Position numbers and translations under genes: made by a program
From: Burkholderiaceae bacterium
GTDB lineage: Bacteria; Pseudomonadota; Gammaproteobacteria; Burkholderiales; Burkholderiaceae_C
Assembly: GCA_919902775.1 (NCBI GenBank)
Contig: CAKKRJ010000001.1
Coordinates: forward strand, 1 to 56,145
Direction of reading: 5' to 3'
Length of the DNA: 56,145 nucleotides
Notes under the pieces: model-generated
Databases searched by the model: none
What the model saw: only the letters and a program-made list of their open reading frames with translations
What the model was told of the DNA's origin: nothing
Shown: piece after piece, positions 47,508 through 56,119 of the stretch
Position numbering within the stretch: position 1 is the stretch's first letter
How the letters are laid out: every line of letters starts with the position of its first letter

Positions 47508-48610
47508 TGCCGTAACACCATCCACCAAAAACCCAGCAGGGAAATCGCGCTGTAGATCAAGGCCGGGGCCGCAGCGGTCAGCCAGGGTTGCCAGTTTTGC
47601 AAGTTGCCCGCAAAACTGAAGAGGTTGTTCAACAGGGAAAAGCTGATGCCCGCAAGGACGCCGCCAAAGACATGCCCGGCGATCTGGCCCGAGCGAAAGT
47701 GCAGGTAGGCGAATGGCAGGGCCATGACCAGCATGACCAGGCAACTCAGGGGGTAAAACACCTTGCGCCAGAACTCGATTTCGTAGCGCTGTGCGTTTTG
47801 GTTGTTGCTGGACAAATGGCGCATGTAATTGAACAGCTCCCAGGTGCGCATGCGCTCGGGGCTGAGCACAGCGGCGGCGACCATGTCGGCGCTGATCTCG
47901 GTGGGCCAGTCGAGGCTGGCGTGCTTTTGCGCGCTGTATCGCAAGGCGGCTGGCGCGCCTGTGGGGCGGATGGATTTTTCTTCGGCCTGTTGCAATTGCC
48001 ACACACCGGGTCTGATCTCGCCCTTGGCGGCCGAGGTGATGGCCAGCAACTGACCGGCCTCGTTGAATTCGTGAATGCGCACGTTTTGCATGTGGCTGAT
48101 GCCGTCGAAACTGCGCACGTTCACCGCGAAATGCCGGTCGGCCTGCCGCTCTTTCAGCCAGGCCCCCGTCTGGCCCACGGTCAGGTTACCTTGGAATTGG
48201 GCTTTGATCAGGACGCCTTGGCGATCGGCCCAGGGCGCTGCGTAATCGCCAATCAAGAAGGTCAGCAGCACAAAGACCAGACCGAGTTGAAGCAAGGTGC
48301 CCAAGGCCTTGAGGGGGGCCAAACCACCGGTGCGCAAAATGGTGAATTCAGAGCTTTGCGCCAGCCGTGCCATGACAAAAATGCAGCCAATCAGCACCGA
48401 GATGGGGAGCAGTTCATAAATGTGCGTGGGCGTTTTCAGGGCCACATACAACAAGGCGTGTTGCAGTTTGTAGCCCTGACTGGCCAGGCGCGCCAGATTT
48501 TGCAGTTCATCGACAACGTCAAAAAACAGAAACAGGGCCAGAAATCCGGTCGCGACAAAAGTCACAGCCCGGATGATTTCGCCATGCAGCAAGCTGCGCA
48601 CCGTTTTCAT
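47504..48610 (-). CDS. lptG: LPS export ABC transporter permease LptG
   Basis: LptG is one of the two membrane permeases of the LptB2FG ABC transporter that extracts LPS from the inner membrane. The 368-residue YjgP/YjgQ-family product has three N-terminal transmembrane segments, a periplasmic beta-jellyroll from about residue 130 to 265, and three C-terminal segments. The coupling region is LLPISVLIGCIFVMARLAQSSEF. The start is ATG 48610 (MKTVRSLLHGEIIRAVTFVATGF). lptF precedes it with a 4-bp overlap and cbiX follows with a 4-bp overlap. Confidence 0.93.
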   Translation of the reverse strand: MKTVRSLLHGEIIRAVTFVATGFLALFLFFDVVDELQNLARLASQGYKLQHALLYVALKTPTHIYELLPISVLIGCIFVMARLAQSSEFTILRTGGLAPLKALGTLLQLGLVFVLLTFLIGDYAAPWADRQGVLIKAQFQGNLTVGQTGAWLKERQADRHFAVNVRSFDGISHMQNVRIHEFNEAGQLLAITSAAKGEIRPGVWQLQQAEEKSIRPTGAPAALRYSAQKHASLDWPTEISADMVAAAVLSPERMRTWELFNYMRHLSSNNQNAQRYEIEFWRKVFYPLSCLVMLVMALPFAYLHFRSGQIAGHVFGGVLAGISFSLLNNLFSFAGNLQNWQPWLTAAAPALIYSAISLLGFWWMVLRQ

Positions 48611-49710
48611 GCAGCCCCCTGGTGGGCGCGGGCAGGGCGCAGGAAGCGCCAGGACCAGTTGTAATGCCTGATGGACAGCCACAGCATGGACAGCATGAAG
48701 ACACCGCCGTGCAATGCCAGCATGAAAGACACAAAGTTGTAGCGTCCGGTGCTGATCCAGCTTTGACCGACGTTGAGCATGTTGTAGTAAGCCACAAAGA
48801 CGAACAAGGCCAGTCCCAGGTGGTAGCTGCGCCCGACTCGCGGGTTGACGGCAGACACGGCCAGTGCCAGCAGCAGTAAATTGATACCGGCCAGGCCCAG
48901 GCCCAGACGCCATGACAGTTCGGCCCAGTTTTCGCGGCTGGGTTGTTTCAAGAGGTCCCAGGTGGGGGTCAGGCGGCTGTCGAACGCCGAAACGGGCAGG
49001 TTCACGGCCTCGTCGATCAGCAATTCATAGTGCTCAAACTGGGTCAGTCGGGTTTCGTTGGTTTCGTGATTCGTCAACCACTGTTGGCCTTTGTCCAGAA
49101 TCAGGAAACGGTCGTTGCCCGTGAACTCGATGCGTCCTTGCTGCGCCGTGGTCACGCTCTCCAGTTGGCCATCTTGGCTGGAAATGAAGACGTGTCGGCC
49201 AAAACGGTTGTCCGGGGTGTCCTTGTCAATGAAGAAAACCCGTTGCCCGCCGGCAGATTCTTGAAACTGCCCGGGGGCCACGCGTTCGATGTCGTTGCGT
49301 TTTTCAAACCGTTGCTTCAGGTCTTGGATTTGCTGGTTGCTCCAGGGCCAGACAAAAAGGGCCAGCAAGGTCACGATCAGCAGCACGGGCCACGCAAAAC
49401 GAAACAAGGGCCGCACAAAATTCCCCAGACCCTGGCCGCTGGCGAACCAGATCACCATTTCACTGTCGCTGTACATGCGGGACAGTGTGGCCACGACCGC
49501 GATGAACAGACTCAAGGTGATGATGGTGGTCAGTTGACTGAGCACGCTGAAGCCCATGACCAGAACGACCTCGGACGGGTTGACGCTGCCTCGGCTGGCT
49601 TGCCCCAAGGTCCGGATCAAAATGATGGTGATCACAATGGTGATCAAAACCACCAGTGTGGCGCCAAAATTGCGGGCCAAGTCTTTGCGTAAAGAGGAAT
49701 GGAATAACAT
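48607..49710 (-). CDS. lptF: LPS export ABC transporter permease LptF
   Basis: LptF is the second permease subunit of LptB2FG. The 367-residue product has YjgP/YjgQ topology: N-terminal transmembrane segments (LVVLITIVITIILIRTLG, FSVLSQLTTIITLSLFIAVVATL), a periplasmic jellyroll (about 130-260) and three C-terminal segments. The conserved coupling helix is RMYSDSEMVIWFASGQGL. Its start lies 23 bp from the pepA start in the divergent direction. No Shine-Dalgarno is visible upstream. The stop/start overlap with lptG (ATGA) couples the two subunits. Confidence 0.93.
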   Translation of the reverse strand: MLFHSSLRKDLARNFGATLVVLITIVITIILIRTLGQASRGSVNPSEVVLVMGFSVLSQLTTIITLSLFIAVVATLSRMYSDSEMVIWFASGQGLGNFVRPLFRFAWPVLLIVTLLALFVWPWSNQQIQDLKQRFEKRNDIERVAPGQFQESAGGQRVFFIDKDTPDNRFGRHVFISSQDGQLESVTTAQQGRIEFTGNDRFLILDKGQQWLTNHETNETRLTQFEHYELLIDEAVNLPVSAFDSRLTPTWDLLKQPSRENWAELSWRLGLGLAGINLLLLALAVSAVNPRVGRSYHLGLALFVFVAYYNMLNVGQSWISTGRYNFVSFMLALHGGVFMLSMLWLSIRHYNWSWRFLRPARAHQGAA

Positions 49711-49733
49711 CGGTGCGAAGGAAAAGCTGAATT

Positions 49734-51224
49734 ATGAACTTCGAAATCCAAAAGCGCGCTCTGTCCCAAGTCATTCGTGACGATCTGGATGCGCTGATCG
49801 TTTTGTGGCCTTCTCAAGATACGGCACTGGTTGCAGGCAAAGACCCCATCGCCACCTTGGTGAGTGCGGCTCTGGCGCACGGTGATTTTGAACACAAAGC
49901 GGGTGCGGTGTTGTCCTTGTATGCGCATCCGGGCATCCAGGCCCGCCATCTGGTGGTCGCTTGCATTGCCGAAGGCACCGCGGCCCAGGTGCGCAGCGCC
50001 GTGAGCGCCGCTTGGAATGCCCTCAAGTCGGCCAACATCCAGCGCGTTGGCGTGCATGCCGTGGCCGACCTGTCTGCCCCAGCGCTGCAAGCGGCCGCAT
50101 TGGCCCTGGCCGATGCGAGTTACAGCTACACCAGCACCTTGAGCAAGCCCAAGCCCCGAAGCCTCAAGAAAGTGGTGTTCAGTGCCCAGGCGGTCCATGC
50201 CGAGTTGCGCGCTGCACTGGCTCATGCGCAAGCCCTGGTGGCGGGCGTTGAAGTGGCCAAAGAATGGGGCAACCGCCCCGCCAACCATGCCACTCCCACA
50301 TTGCTGGCGAAAGCGGCCAAGTCGATCGCCAAAGGCACCGCATTTCGCTGTGAGGTGTTGGGACCCAAAGAGGTGACCCAACTGGGCATGGGCGCATTTT
50401 TGGCGGTGGCCCGGGGGGCTGCAGAGCCTTTGCGGTTCATCGTCATGCGCTACAACGGCGCGGCCGCAGCCGAGGCCCCGGTGGTGCTGGTGGGCAAGGG
50501 CATCACGTTTGACACCGGCGGCATTTCCATCAAGCCCGCCGCCGAGATGGACGAGATGAAATACGACATGTGCGGGGCCGCCAGTGTCCTGGGGGTGTTC
50601 AAGGCCCTGGGCGAACTCAAGCCCGCCATCAATGTGGTGGGCTTGATTCCTGCCACCGAAAACATGCCCGATGGCCTGGCAGTCAAGCCAGGGGATGTGG
50701 TGACCAGCATGAGCGGCCAGACCATCGAGATCTTGAACACCGACGCGGAAGGGCGGTTGGTGCTTTGCGATGCCTTGACCTACGCCGAACGCTTCAAGCC
50801 CCAGGCGGTGATCGATATTGCGACCCTGACCGGCGCCTGCGTGATTGCACTCGGTGCGGTTCGGTCGGGCCTTTTCTCCAGCGACGATGCCTTGGCCCAG
50901 TCACTCCAGCAGGCCGGCGATGTGTCTGGCGATGCCTGCTGGCGCATGCCCCTGGATGACGACTATGCCGAAGGCCTGAAGTCGCGCTTTGCGGATGTTG
51001 CCAACGTGGCGGGACGCCAGGCGGGTTCGGTCACCGCGGCCAAGTTTTTGCAGCGCTTTGCATCGCGTTATCCCTGGGCACATCTGGACATTGCTGGCAC
51101 AGCCTGGCGCAGCGGTGCCGCCAAGGGCGCAACCGGTCGGCCTGTCGGCTTGTTGCTGCAGTACCTGTTGGACCAGGTCGGCAAGAAACCCGTCAAGGCC
51201 CCGGCACCCCGTCGCCGTGGATGA
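49734..51224 (+). CDS. pepA: Leucyl (cytosol) aminopeptidase PepA
   Basis: PepA is an M17 dinuclear metal aminopeptidase and in E. coli also a DNA-binding regulator and XerCD accessory factor. The 496-residue hexameric enzyme has the N-terminal macro-like domain and the C-terminal catalytic domain. The metal motifs are [15 protein letters not shown] (K255, D260) and [14 protein letters not shown] (335-348, containing D337 and E339). The AAGGA at about 49718 precedes ATG 49734. It is divergent from lptF and followed by holC 7 bp downstream, the pepA-holC pairing usual in Proteobacteria. Confidence 0.97.
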   Translation: MNFEIQKRALSQVIRDDLDALIVLWPSQDTALVAGKDPIATLVSAALAHGDFEHKAGAVLSLYAHPGIQARHLVVACIAEGTAAQVRSAVSAAWNALKSANIQRVGVHAVADLSAPALQAAALALADASYSYTSTLSKPKPRSLKKVVFSAQAVHAELRAALAHAQALVAGVEVAKEWGNRPANHATPTLLAKAAKSIAKGTAFRCEVLGPKEVTQLGMGAFLAVARGAAEPLRFIVMRYNGAAAAEAPVVLVGKGITFDTGGISIKPAAEMDEMKYDMCGAASVLGVFKALGELKPAINVVGLIPATENMPDGLAVKPGDVVTSMSGQTIEILNTDAEGRLVLCDALTYAERFKPQAVIDIATLTGACVIALGAVRSGLFSSDDALAQSLQQAGDVSGDACWRMPLDDDYAEGLKSRFADVANVAGRQAGSVTAAKFLQRFASRYPWAHLDIAGTAWRSGAAKGATGRPVGLLLQYLLDQVGKKPVKAPAPRRRG

Positions 51225-51231
51225 GACGGAG

Positions 51232-51666
51232 ATGACCCGGATTGAATTTCACTTCAACACCACCGAGCGCTTGCAATACGCCTGCCGGCTCTTGAGGAAG
51301 GCGCATGCGCGGGCCTTGCGGGTCGGTGTGCTGGGTTCTGAAGCCACGTTGCGCCAGCTCGATGCCGCACTCTGGACGTTCTCTGAGATCGATTTTTTGC
51401 CGCACAGCTCGGCGGCAGATGCCCAGGAAGTGCAGGACGCTTCGCCCATTCGGCTGCATGCCGACCCACTTCAATTGCGTGGGCTGGACGTGCTGGTGAA
51501 CCTGGGTGATGAGGTGCCGCAGGGGTTTGATAAATTCGAACGGTTGATTGAAATTGTGGCCACCGACGACCATGGCCGCATGACCGCTCGGCAGCGGTGG
51601 CGGCATTACACCGCCCAGGGCTACGATTTGCTGCAACACGATTTGTCTAAAACGGCGGCACCATGA
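51232..51666 (+). CDS. holC: DNA polymerase III subunit chi
   Basis: HolC is the chi subunit of the clamp-loader complex; it contacts single-strand binding protein. The 144-residue product has the chi fold. It begins with IEFHFNTTERLQYACRLLRKA, followed by DFLPHSSAADAQEVQDASPIRL, LQLRGLDVLVNLGDEVPQGF and RQRWRHYTAQGYDL. ATG 51232 is chosen because the upstream frame runs inside pepA. It is 7 bp downstream of pepA and its stop overlaps the next small gene. Confidence 0.9.
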   Translation: MTRIEFHFNTTERLQYACRLLRKAHARALRVGVLGSEATLRQLDAALWTFSEIDFLPHSSAADAQEVQDASPIRLHADPLQLRGLDVLVNLGDEVPQGFDKFERLIEIVATDDHGRMTARQRWRHYTAQGYDLLQHDLSKTAAP

Positions 51667-51926
51667 CACACCTTGAATCGGCGGTTCTCGCTGAACCCCC
51701 GTCATCGGTGGTTCCGGTGCTCAGCGAGGTCATTCTGGATGCGCAAATACCCCAGGCTTTGCGTGCGGCGCTGGATGCGCGGGAACAAGAACGCGCCGCG
51801 TTCATGGCCTTGGCCGATGAGCTGGTCCAGGAATTGCGCCCTGAATTGGAGCGTTTGACCTCCGAATGGGTGCAACGCAGCTTGCGCCGTGCTTGGGCCC
51901 ATCGCGCCCCGCTCGATTTGGACTGA
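51663..51926 (+). CDS. Small protein of unknown function downstream of holC
   Basis: This 87-residue product has no recognised motif. Predicted composition is strongly helical and acidic/basic mixed: a Pro/Ser/Val N-terminus (EPPSSVVPVLSEVILDAQ) and a helix-rich C-terminal half (ALDAREQERAAFMALADELV, then ELERLTSEWVQRSLRRAW). Such paired amphipathic helices could dimerise or bind another helix. It starts as ATGA inside the holC stop and must be co-translated. It is a reproducible kind of small ORF after holC in Burkholderiales as far as I recall, but function is not known to me. Confidence 0.7.
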   Translation: MTHLESAVLAEPPSSVVPVLSEVILDAQIPQALRAALDAREQERAAFMALADELVQELRPELERLTSEWVQRSLRRAWAHRAPLDLD

Positions 51927-52045
51927 TGCGCCCCAAAAACCATTGTGGTTTTGTGAGAATTTTGGTTTTCCCTAGCTCCCAAAGTGCCCGTTTTGCAGTA
52001 TCTTCGACGCTTGCTTGATTGAAGCAATTTATTTTCGGAGTTTCC

Positions 52046-53212
52046 ATGAAATTTTCTGGTACACGTTCTTTGACCGTGATTTCTGTGGCTGTCGCTGCAG
52101 TCGTTTTGGCCGCTTGTGGCAAAAAAGATGCCGCTTCTGACGTTCAAGTGATCAAAATTGGTCACGTGGGTCCTGTCAGTGGTGCCATTGCTCACTTGGG
52201 CAAAGACAACGAAAACGGCGGCCGCATGGCCATTGATGAGCTCAATGCCGCAGGTCTGAAAATCGGTGACAAGCCAGTCAAATTCGAATTGCTGGCCGAA
52301 GACGATGCCGCCGATCCCAAGCAAGGCACGGCTGCTGCCCAGAAATTGGTCGACGCCAAAGTCAACGGCGTGATCGGTCACCTGAACTCTGGCACCACCA
52401 TCCCCGCTTCGCAGATTTACAACACAGCGGGCATCCCTCAAATTTCCCCATCGGCAACCAACCCCAAGTACACCCGTCAGGGTTACGCTGGCGCGTTCCG
52501 CGTGGTGGCCGATGATGTGCATTTGGGTGGCACCCTGGGCAAGTACGCCGTGGAAACCCTCAAAGGCAAAAACATCGCTGTGATCGATGACCGCACAGCC
52601 TACGGCCAAGGCGTGGCCGAAGAATTCAAGAAGGGCGCGACAGCTGCTGGCGGCACCATCGTCGGTCATGAATTCACCACCGACAAGGCCTCCGACTTCA
52701 ACTCCATCCTGACCACACTGAAGGCCAAGAAGCCTGACGTCGTGTTCTTCGGCGGCATGGATGCTGTGGCTGGCCCCATGTTGCGTCAGATGAAATCTCT
52801 GGGCATTGAAGCCAAGTTCCTGGGCGGCGACGGCATCTGCACTTCCGAGCTGGCCAAGCTGGCTGGCGACGCCATGAAAGACGAGTCCGTCTTCTGCGCT
52901 GAAGCCGGTGGTGTTGAAGGCGAACAAAAAGCCGGCATGGAAAAGTTCCGTGCTGACTTCAAGGCCAAGTACAACGCCGATGTCCAGGTGTATGCACCTT
53001 ACGTTTATGACGCCGTCAAAGTCATGGCCACCGCCATGGTGACCGCAGGCTCGGCTGATCCAGCCAAGTACCTGCCCGCTTTGAAAGCCATCAACTACAA
53101 AGGCGTGACAGGCAATATCGCATTTGACGAAAAAGGCGACATCAAGAACGGCGCCTTGACCTTGTATACCTACAAAGGTGGTGAGCGTTCGCAACTCGCC
53201 GTGGTTCGCTGA
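52046..53212 (+). CDS. Branched-chain amino acid ABC transporter substrate-binding lipoprotein (LivK/LivJ family)
   Basis: This periplasmic type I binding protein captures branched-chain or related amino acids. The 388-residue precursor has a lipoprotein-like signal with lipobox LAAC (C24) and then GKKDAASDVQVIKIGHVGPVSGAIAHLGKDNENG, the LivK entry. Later segments are DDAADPKQGTAAAQKL, GVIGHLNSGTTIPASQIY and APYVYDAVKVMATAM. ATG 52046 has TTCGGAG upstream. No permease or ATPase genes lie in this window next to it; a terminator follows. Ligand is not predictable from sequence. It looks strongly expressed, judging from its Shine-Dalgarno and terminator. Confidence 0.93.
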   Translation: MKFSGTRSLTVISVAVAAVVLAACGKKDAASDVQVIKIGHVGPVSGAIAHLGKDNENGGRMAIDELNAAGLKIGDKPVKFELLAEDDAADPKQGTAAAQKLVDAKVNGVIGHLNSGTTIPASQIYNTAGIPQISPSATNPKYTRQGYAGAFRVVADDVHLGGTLGKYAVETLKGKNIAVIDDRTAYGQGVAEEFKKGATAAGGTIVGHEFTTDKASDFNSILTTLKAKKPDVVFFGGMDAVAGPMLRQMKSLGIEAKFLGGDGICTSELAKLAGDAMKDESVFCAEAGGVEGEQKAGMEKFRADFKAKYNADVQVYAPYVYDAVKVMATAMVTAGSADPAKYLPALKAINYKGVTGNIAFDEKGDIKNGALTLYTYKGGERSQLAVVR

Positions 53213-53282
53213 TCTGACAGCCCCCGCTGGTCGGGGGCGCATTCAGCAGGGCTTTCAAGCTGCTTGTTGAATGCACAGACGA

Positions 53283-53312
53283 AAAAAAGCCTGCACTTGT
53301 GCAGGCTTTTTT
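53283..53312 (+). terminator. Intrinsic terminator after the LivK-type gene
   Basis: An 8-bp GC-rich stem GCCTGCAC/GTGCAGGC (53289-53296 with 53299-53306) is extended by A:T pairs on both sides, with six T ending at 53312. It is 70 bp past the stop; a second G+C-rich hairpin GCCCCC/GGGGGC lies nearer the stop without a T tract. Confidence 0.88.
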
Positions 53313-53444
53313 GTGTGTGACTGACCCGTCCTGTCAGAGGTTGATTCCTTTTAATAAAAGAAAAGGCAACCCTGATGGAGTCAGACTCCAAACGCAGTCA
53401 GCGCGATGACACGCTGGCTTTGAAGTTCGCTGTTGCTCGGTGAA

Positions 53445-53478
53445 AACAAGAAACGCGCCCAAAGGCGCGTTTCTTGTT
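53445..53478 (-). terminator. Terminator of tRNA-Ser
   Basis: A perfect 15-bp stem (53445-53459 with 53464-53478) with a 4-nt loop lies 7 bp beyond the tRNA 3' end and is followed on the minus strand by a T-rich run. It could also end plus-strand transcripts. Confidence 0.85.
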
Positions 53479-53484
53479 GATTTC

Positions 53485-53575
53485 TGGCGGAGCAGGCGGG
53501 ATTCGAACCCGCGGTGGGCTATTAACCCACACACGCTTTCCAGGCGTGCGACTTAAACCACTCATCCACCGCTCC
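53485..53575 (-). tRNA. tRNA-Ser (anticodon GGA)
   Basis: The 91-nt class II tRNA includes the encoded CCA, read on the minus strand. It has a 7-bp acceptor stem GGAGCGG/CTGCTCC with a G-U pair, a D-loop, anticodon GGA (53541-53539), a long variable arm (TGTGGGTTAATAGCCCACC) and the T-arm GGGTTCGAATCCC. Its minus-strand terminator lies downstream and a -10 box upstream. GGA reads TCC and TCT serine codons. Confidence 0.98.
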
Positions 53576-53585
53576 GAAGCGTCGT

Positions 53586-53591
53586 ATTGTA
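53586..53591 (-). promoter_or_regulatory. -10 box of tRNA-Ser promoter
   Basis: On the minus strand, TACAAT lies 11 bp from the mature tRNA 5' end. A poor -35 (CTGAAT) is at 17 bp. The short distance implies a short leader. Confidence 0.55.
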
Positions 53592-53774
53592 GCAGTGGAT
53601 AAACACCGATTCAGGGGCTGGACCGCAATTCTTGTCACCGGGAACCGCTGAGCTGCGTGTGGTGGATTTTTTACTGAATTCTGTCTGCAGCGATGAACCG
53701 GCCATTTTTATCCTTAAACTTCGCCTCTGTTTGAATTCCTTTGTCCCTTCTTTGGCGCACAGCCCGACAAGCCC

Positions 53775-56048
53775 ATGAAATTTCGCTTTCCCATCGTCAT
53801 CATTGACGAAGATTACCGCTCCGAAAACACCTCGGGTTTGGGTATTCGCGCTTTGGCCGATGCCATCGTGGCCGAAGGCCTGGAGGTCTTGGGCGTGACC
53901 AGCTACGGGGATTTGTCGCAGTTTGCCCAGCAGCAAAGTCGGGCCAGCGCATTCATTTTGTCGATCGACGACGAAGAGTTTTCTCCAGGGCCCGACCTCG
54001 ATCCGGCCGTGATCAATTTGCGCGCCTTCATTGACGAGGTGCGCCGCAAGAATGCCGACGTGCCGATCTATATTTATGGCGAGACCAAGACGTCACGCCA
54101 TTTGCCCAATGACATTCTGCGCGAGCTGCATGGCTTCATCCACATGTTCGAGGACACGCCCGAGTTTGTGGCGCGTCACATCATCCGTGAGGCCAAAAGC
54201 TACCTGGAGGGCGTGCAGCCGCCGTTTTTCAAAGCCTTGTTGGATTACGCCGAGGATGGTTCTTACTCATGGCATTGCCCGGGGCATTCGGGCGGCGTGG
54301 CCTTTTTGAAAAGCCCGGTGGGTCAGATGTACCACCAGTTTTATGGTGAGAACATGCTGCGCGCCGACGTGTGCAATGCGGTGGAAGAGTTGGGCCAGTT
54401 GCTCGACCACAACGGCGCCATCGGTGAGAGCGAGCGCAATGCCGCCCGCATCTTCAATGCCGACCATTGCTTCTTTGTGACCAATGGCACCAGCACATCC
54501 AACAAGATCGTCTGGCACCATGCAGTGGCACCCGGTGATGTGGTGGTGGTGGACCGCAATTGCCACAAATCGATCTTGCATTCGATCATCATGACCGGCG
54601 CGATTCCGGTGTTCATGAAGCCCACGCGCAACCACTTCGGCATCATCGGCCCGATTCCCAAGAGCGAGTTCGAACCAGCGGCCATCATGGCCAAGATCAA
54701 GGCCAATCCTTTGCTCAAAGGGGTGGACCCGAAAAAAGTCAAACCCCGTGTGATGACACTCACGCAGTCCACCTATGACGGCGTTTTGTACAACACCGAA
54801 ACCATCAAGAGCATGCTCGATGGCTACGTGGAAAACCTGCACTTTGACGAAGCCTGGTTGCCCCATGCCGCGTTCCATCCGTTTTATGGTCCCTACCATG
54901 CCATGGGTAAAAAGCGTGCCCGGCCCAAAGAGTCGATGGTTTACGCCACGCAGTCCATCCACAAATTGCTCGCGGGCATCAGCCAGGCCAGCCATGTGCT
55001 GGTGCAGGACGCGCAAAACACCAAGCTGGACCGGCCGCTGTTCAACGAGGCGTATCTGATGCACACCTCGACATCGCCGCAGTACAGCATCATTGCCAGC
55101 TGCGACGTGGCTGCGGCCATGATGGAGCCGCCCGGCGGCACCGCCTTGGTGGAAGAAAGCATTGCTGAAGCGCTGGATTTCCGCCGCGCCATGCGCAAGA
55201 TCGATGCCGAGTACGGCAAAGACTGGTGGTTCAAGGTTTGGGGCCCGGAGAAGTTCGCCGAAGAAGGCATTGGCCGGGCAGAGGATTGGATCTTGCGCAA
55301 CGACCCACGCAAGAAGGCCAGCAAGTGGCACGGTTTCGGTCAGCAACTGGCCGACGGCTTCAACATGCTGGACCCGATCAAGTCAACCATCGTGACACCG
55401 GGACTGGACCTGGACGGCAAGTTCGACAAGACGGGCATTCCAGCCTCGATCGTGAGCAAGTTCCTCACGGAGCACGGTGTGGTGGTCGAGAAGACCGGTC
55501 TCTACAGCTTCTTCATCATGTTCACCATTGGCATCACCAAGGGCCGCTGGAACACGCTGCTCACCGCCTTGCAGCAGTTCAAGGACGAATATGCCAAGAA
55601 CCAGCCGATGTGGAAAATCATGCCGGAGTTTTGCCAGAAGCATCCGCGCTACGAGCGCATGGGCCTGCGCGATCTGTGCCAGCATGTGCACGAGATGTAC
55701 GCCAAGTACGACATTGCGCGGTTGACCACCGAGATGTATTTGTCCGATCTGGCACCGGCCATGCGCCCATCAGATGCCTACGCCCACATTGCACAACGCA
55801 AAACCGAGCGTGTAGAAATCGACCACTTGGTAGGCCGCATCACGGTGGGCTTGGTGACGCCTTACCCACCGGGCATTCCGTTGTTGATTCCTGGTGAAGT
55901 GTTCAACAAGAAGATCGTGGATTACCTCAAGTTCGCCCGCGAATTCAACGAGAAGTGCCCCGGCTTCGAAACCGATATCCACGGACTGGTGGAACTCAAG
56001 GACGCCGAAGGCAAGAAGCGCTATTTTGCGGATTGCGTGAAGCCTTGA
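53775..56048 (+). CDS. Orn/Lys/Arg decarboxylase (biodegradative type, fold type I PLP enzyme)
   Basis: This 757-residue decarboxylase belongs to the LdcI/AdiA/SpeF group, which make cadaverine, agmatine or putrescine and, in inducible forms, resist acid. The wing domain (about 1-130) is a response-regulator-like fold. The PLP region has SYSWHCPGHSGGVAFLKSP, ATQSIHKLLAGISQAS with the Schiff-base lysine at K397, and HFDEAWLPHAAFHPFY. The motif fits the group signature of [STAV]-x-S-x-H-K. The C-terminal domain ends DFETDIHGLVE-type (GFETDIHGLVELK). Substrate cannot be decided. ATG 53775 has only a weak Shine-Dalgarno (ACAAG). The gene stands alone and is followed by the window end. Confidence 0.9.
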   Translation: MKFRFPIVIIDEDYRSENTSGLGIRALADAIVAEGLEVLGVTSYGDLSQFAQQQSRASAFILSIDDEEFSPGPDLDPAVINLRAFIDEVRRKNADVPIYIYGETKTSRHLPNDILRELHGFIHMFEDTPEFVARHIIREAKSYLEGVQPPFFKALLDYAEDGSYSWHCPGHSGGVAFLKSPVGQMYHQFYGENMLRADVCNAVEELGQLLDHNGAIGESERNAARIFNADHCFFVTNGTSTSNKIVWHHAVAPGDVVVVDRNCHKSILHSIIMTGAIPVFMKPTRNHFGIIGPIPKSEFEPAAIMAKIKANPLLKGVDPKKVKPRVMTLTQSTYDGVLYNTETIKSMLDGYVENLHFDEAWLPHAAFHPFYGPYHAMGKKRARPKESMVYATQSIHKLLAGISQASHVLVQDAQNTKLDRPLFNEAYLMHTSTSPQYSIIASCDVAAAMMEPPGGTALVEESIAEALDFRRAMRKIDAEYGKDWWFKVWGPEKFAEEGIGRAEDWILRNDPRKKASKWHGFGQQLADGFNMLDPIKSTIVTPGLDLDGKFDKTGIPASIVSKFLTEHGVVVEKTGLYSFFIMFTIGITKGRWNTLLTALQQFKDEYAKNQPMWKIMPEFCQKHPRYERMGLRDLCQHVHEMYAKYDIARLTTEMYLSDLAPAMRPSDAYAHIAQRKTERVEIDHLVGRITVGLVTPYPPGIPLLIPGEVFNKKIVDYLKFAREFNEKCPGFETDIHGLVELKDAEGKKRYFADCVKP

Positions 56049-56119
56049 AGCCTGCGTGGTGTGTGCGGCTCTTGGGGCTTTGGGGGTTTTGGGTGTCCCA
56101 GGGGAGGGCAGGTGGGGGT

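Noticed and set aside
54951..54970. SIHK instead of STHK at the decarboxylase active site as a defect
   Set aside because: The residue before His is variable in the family signature ([STAV]-x-S-x-H-K), so Ile there does not imply loss of activity.
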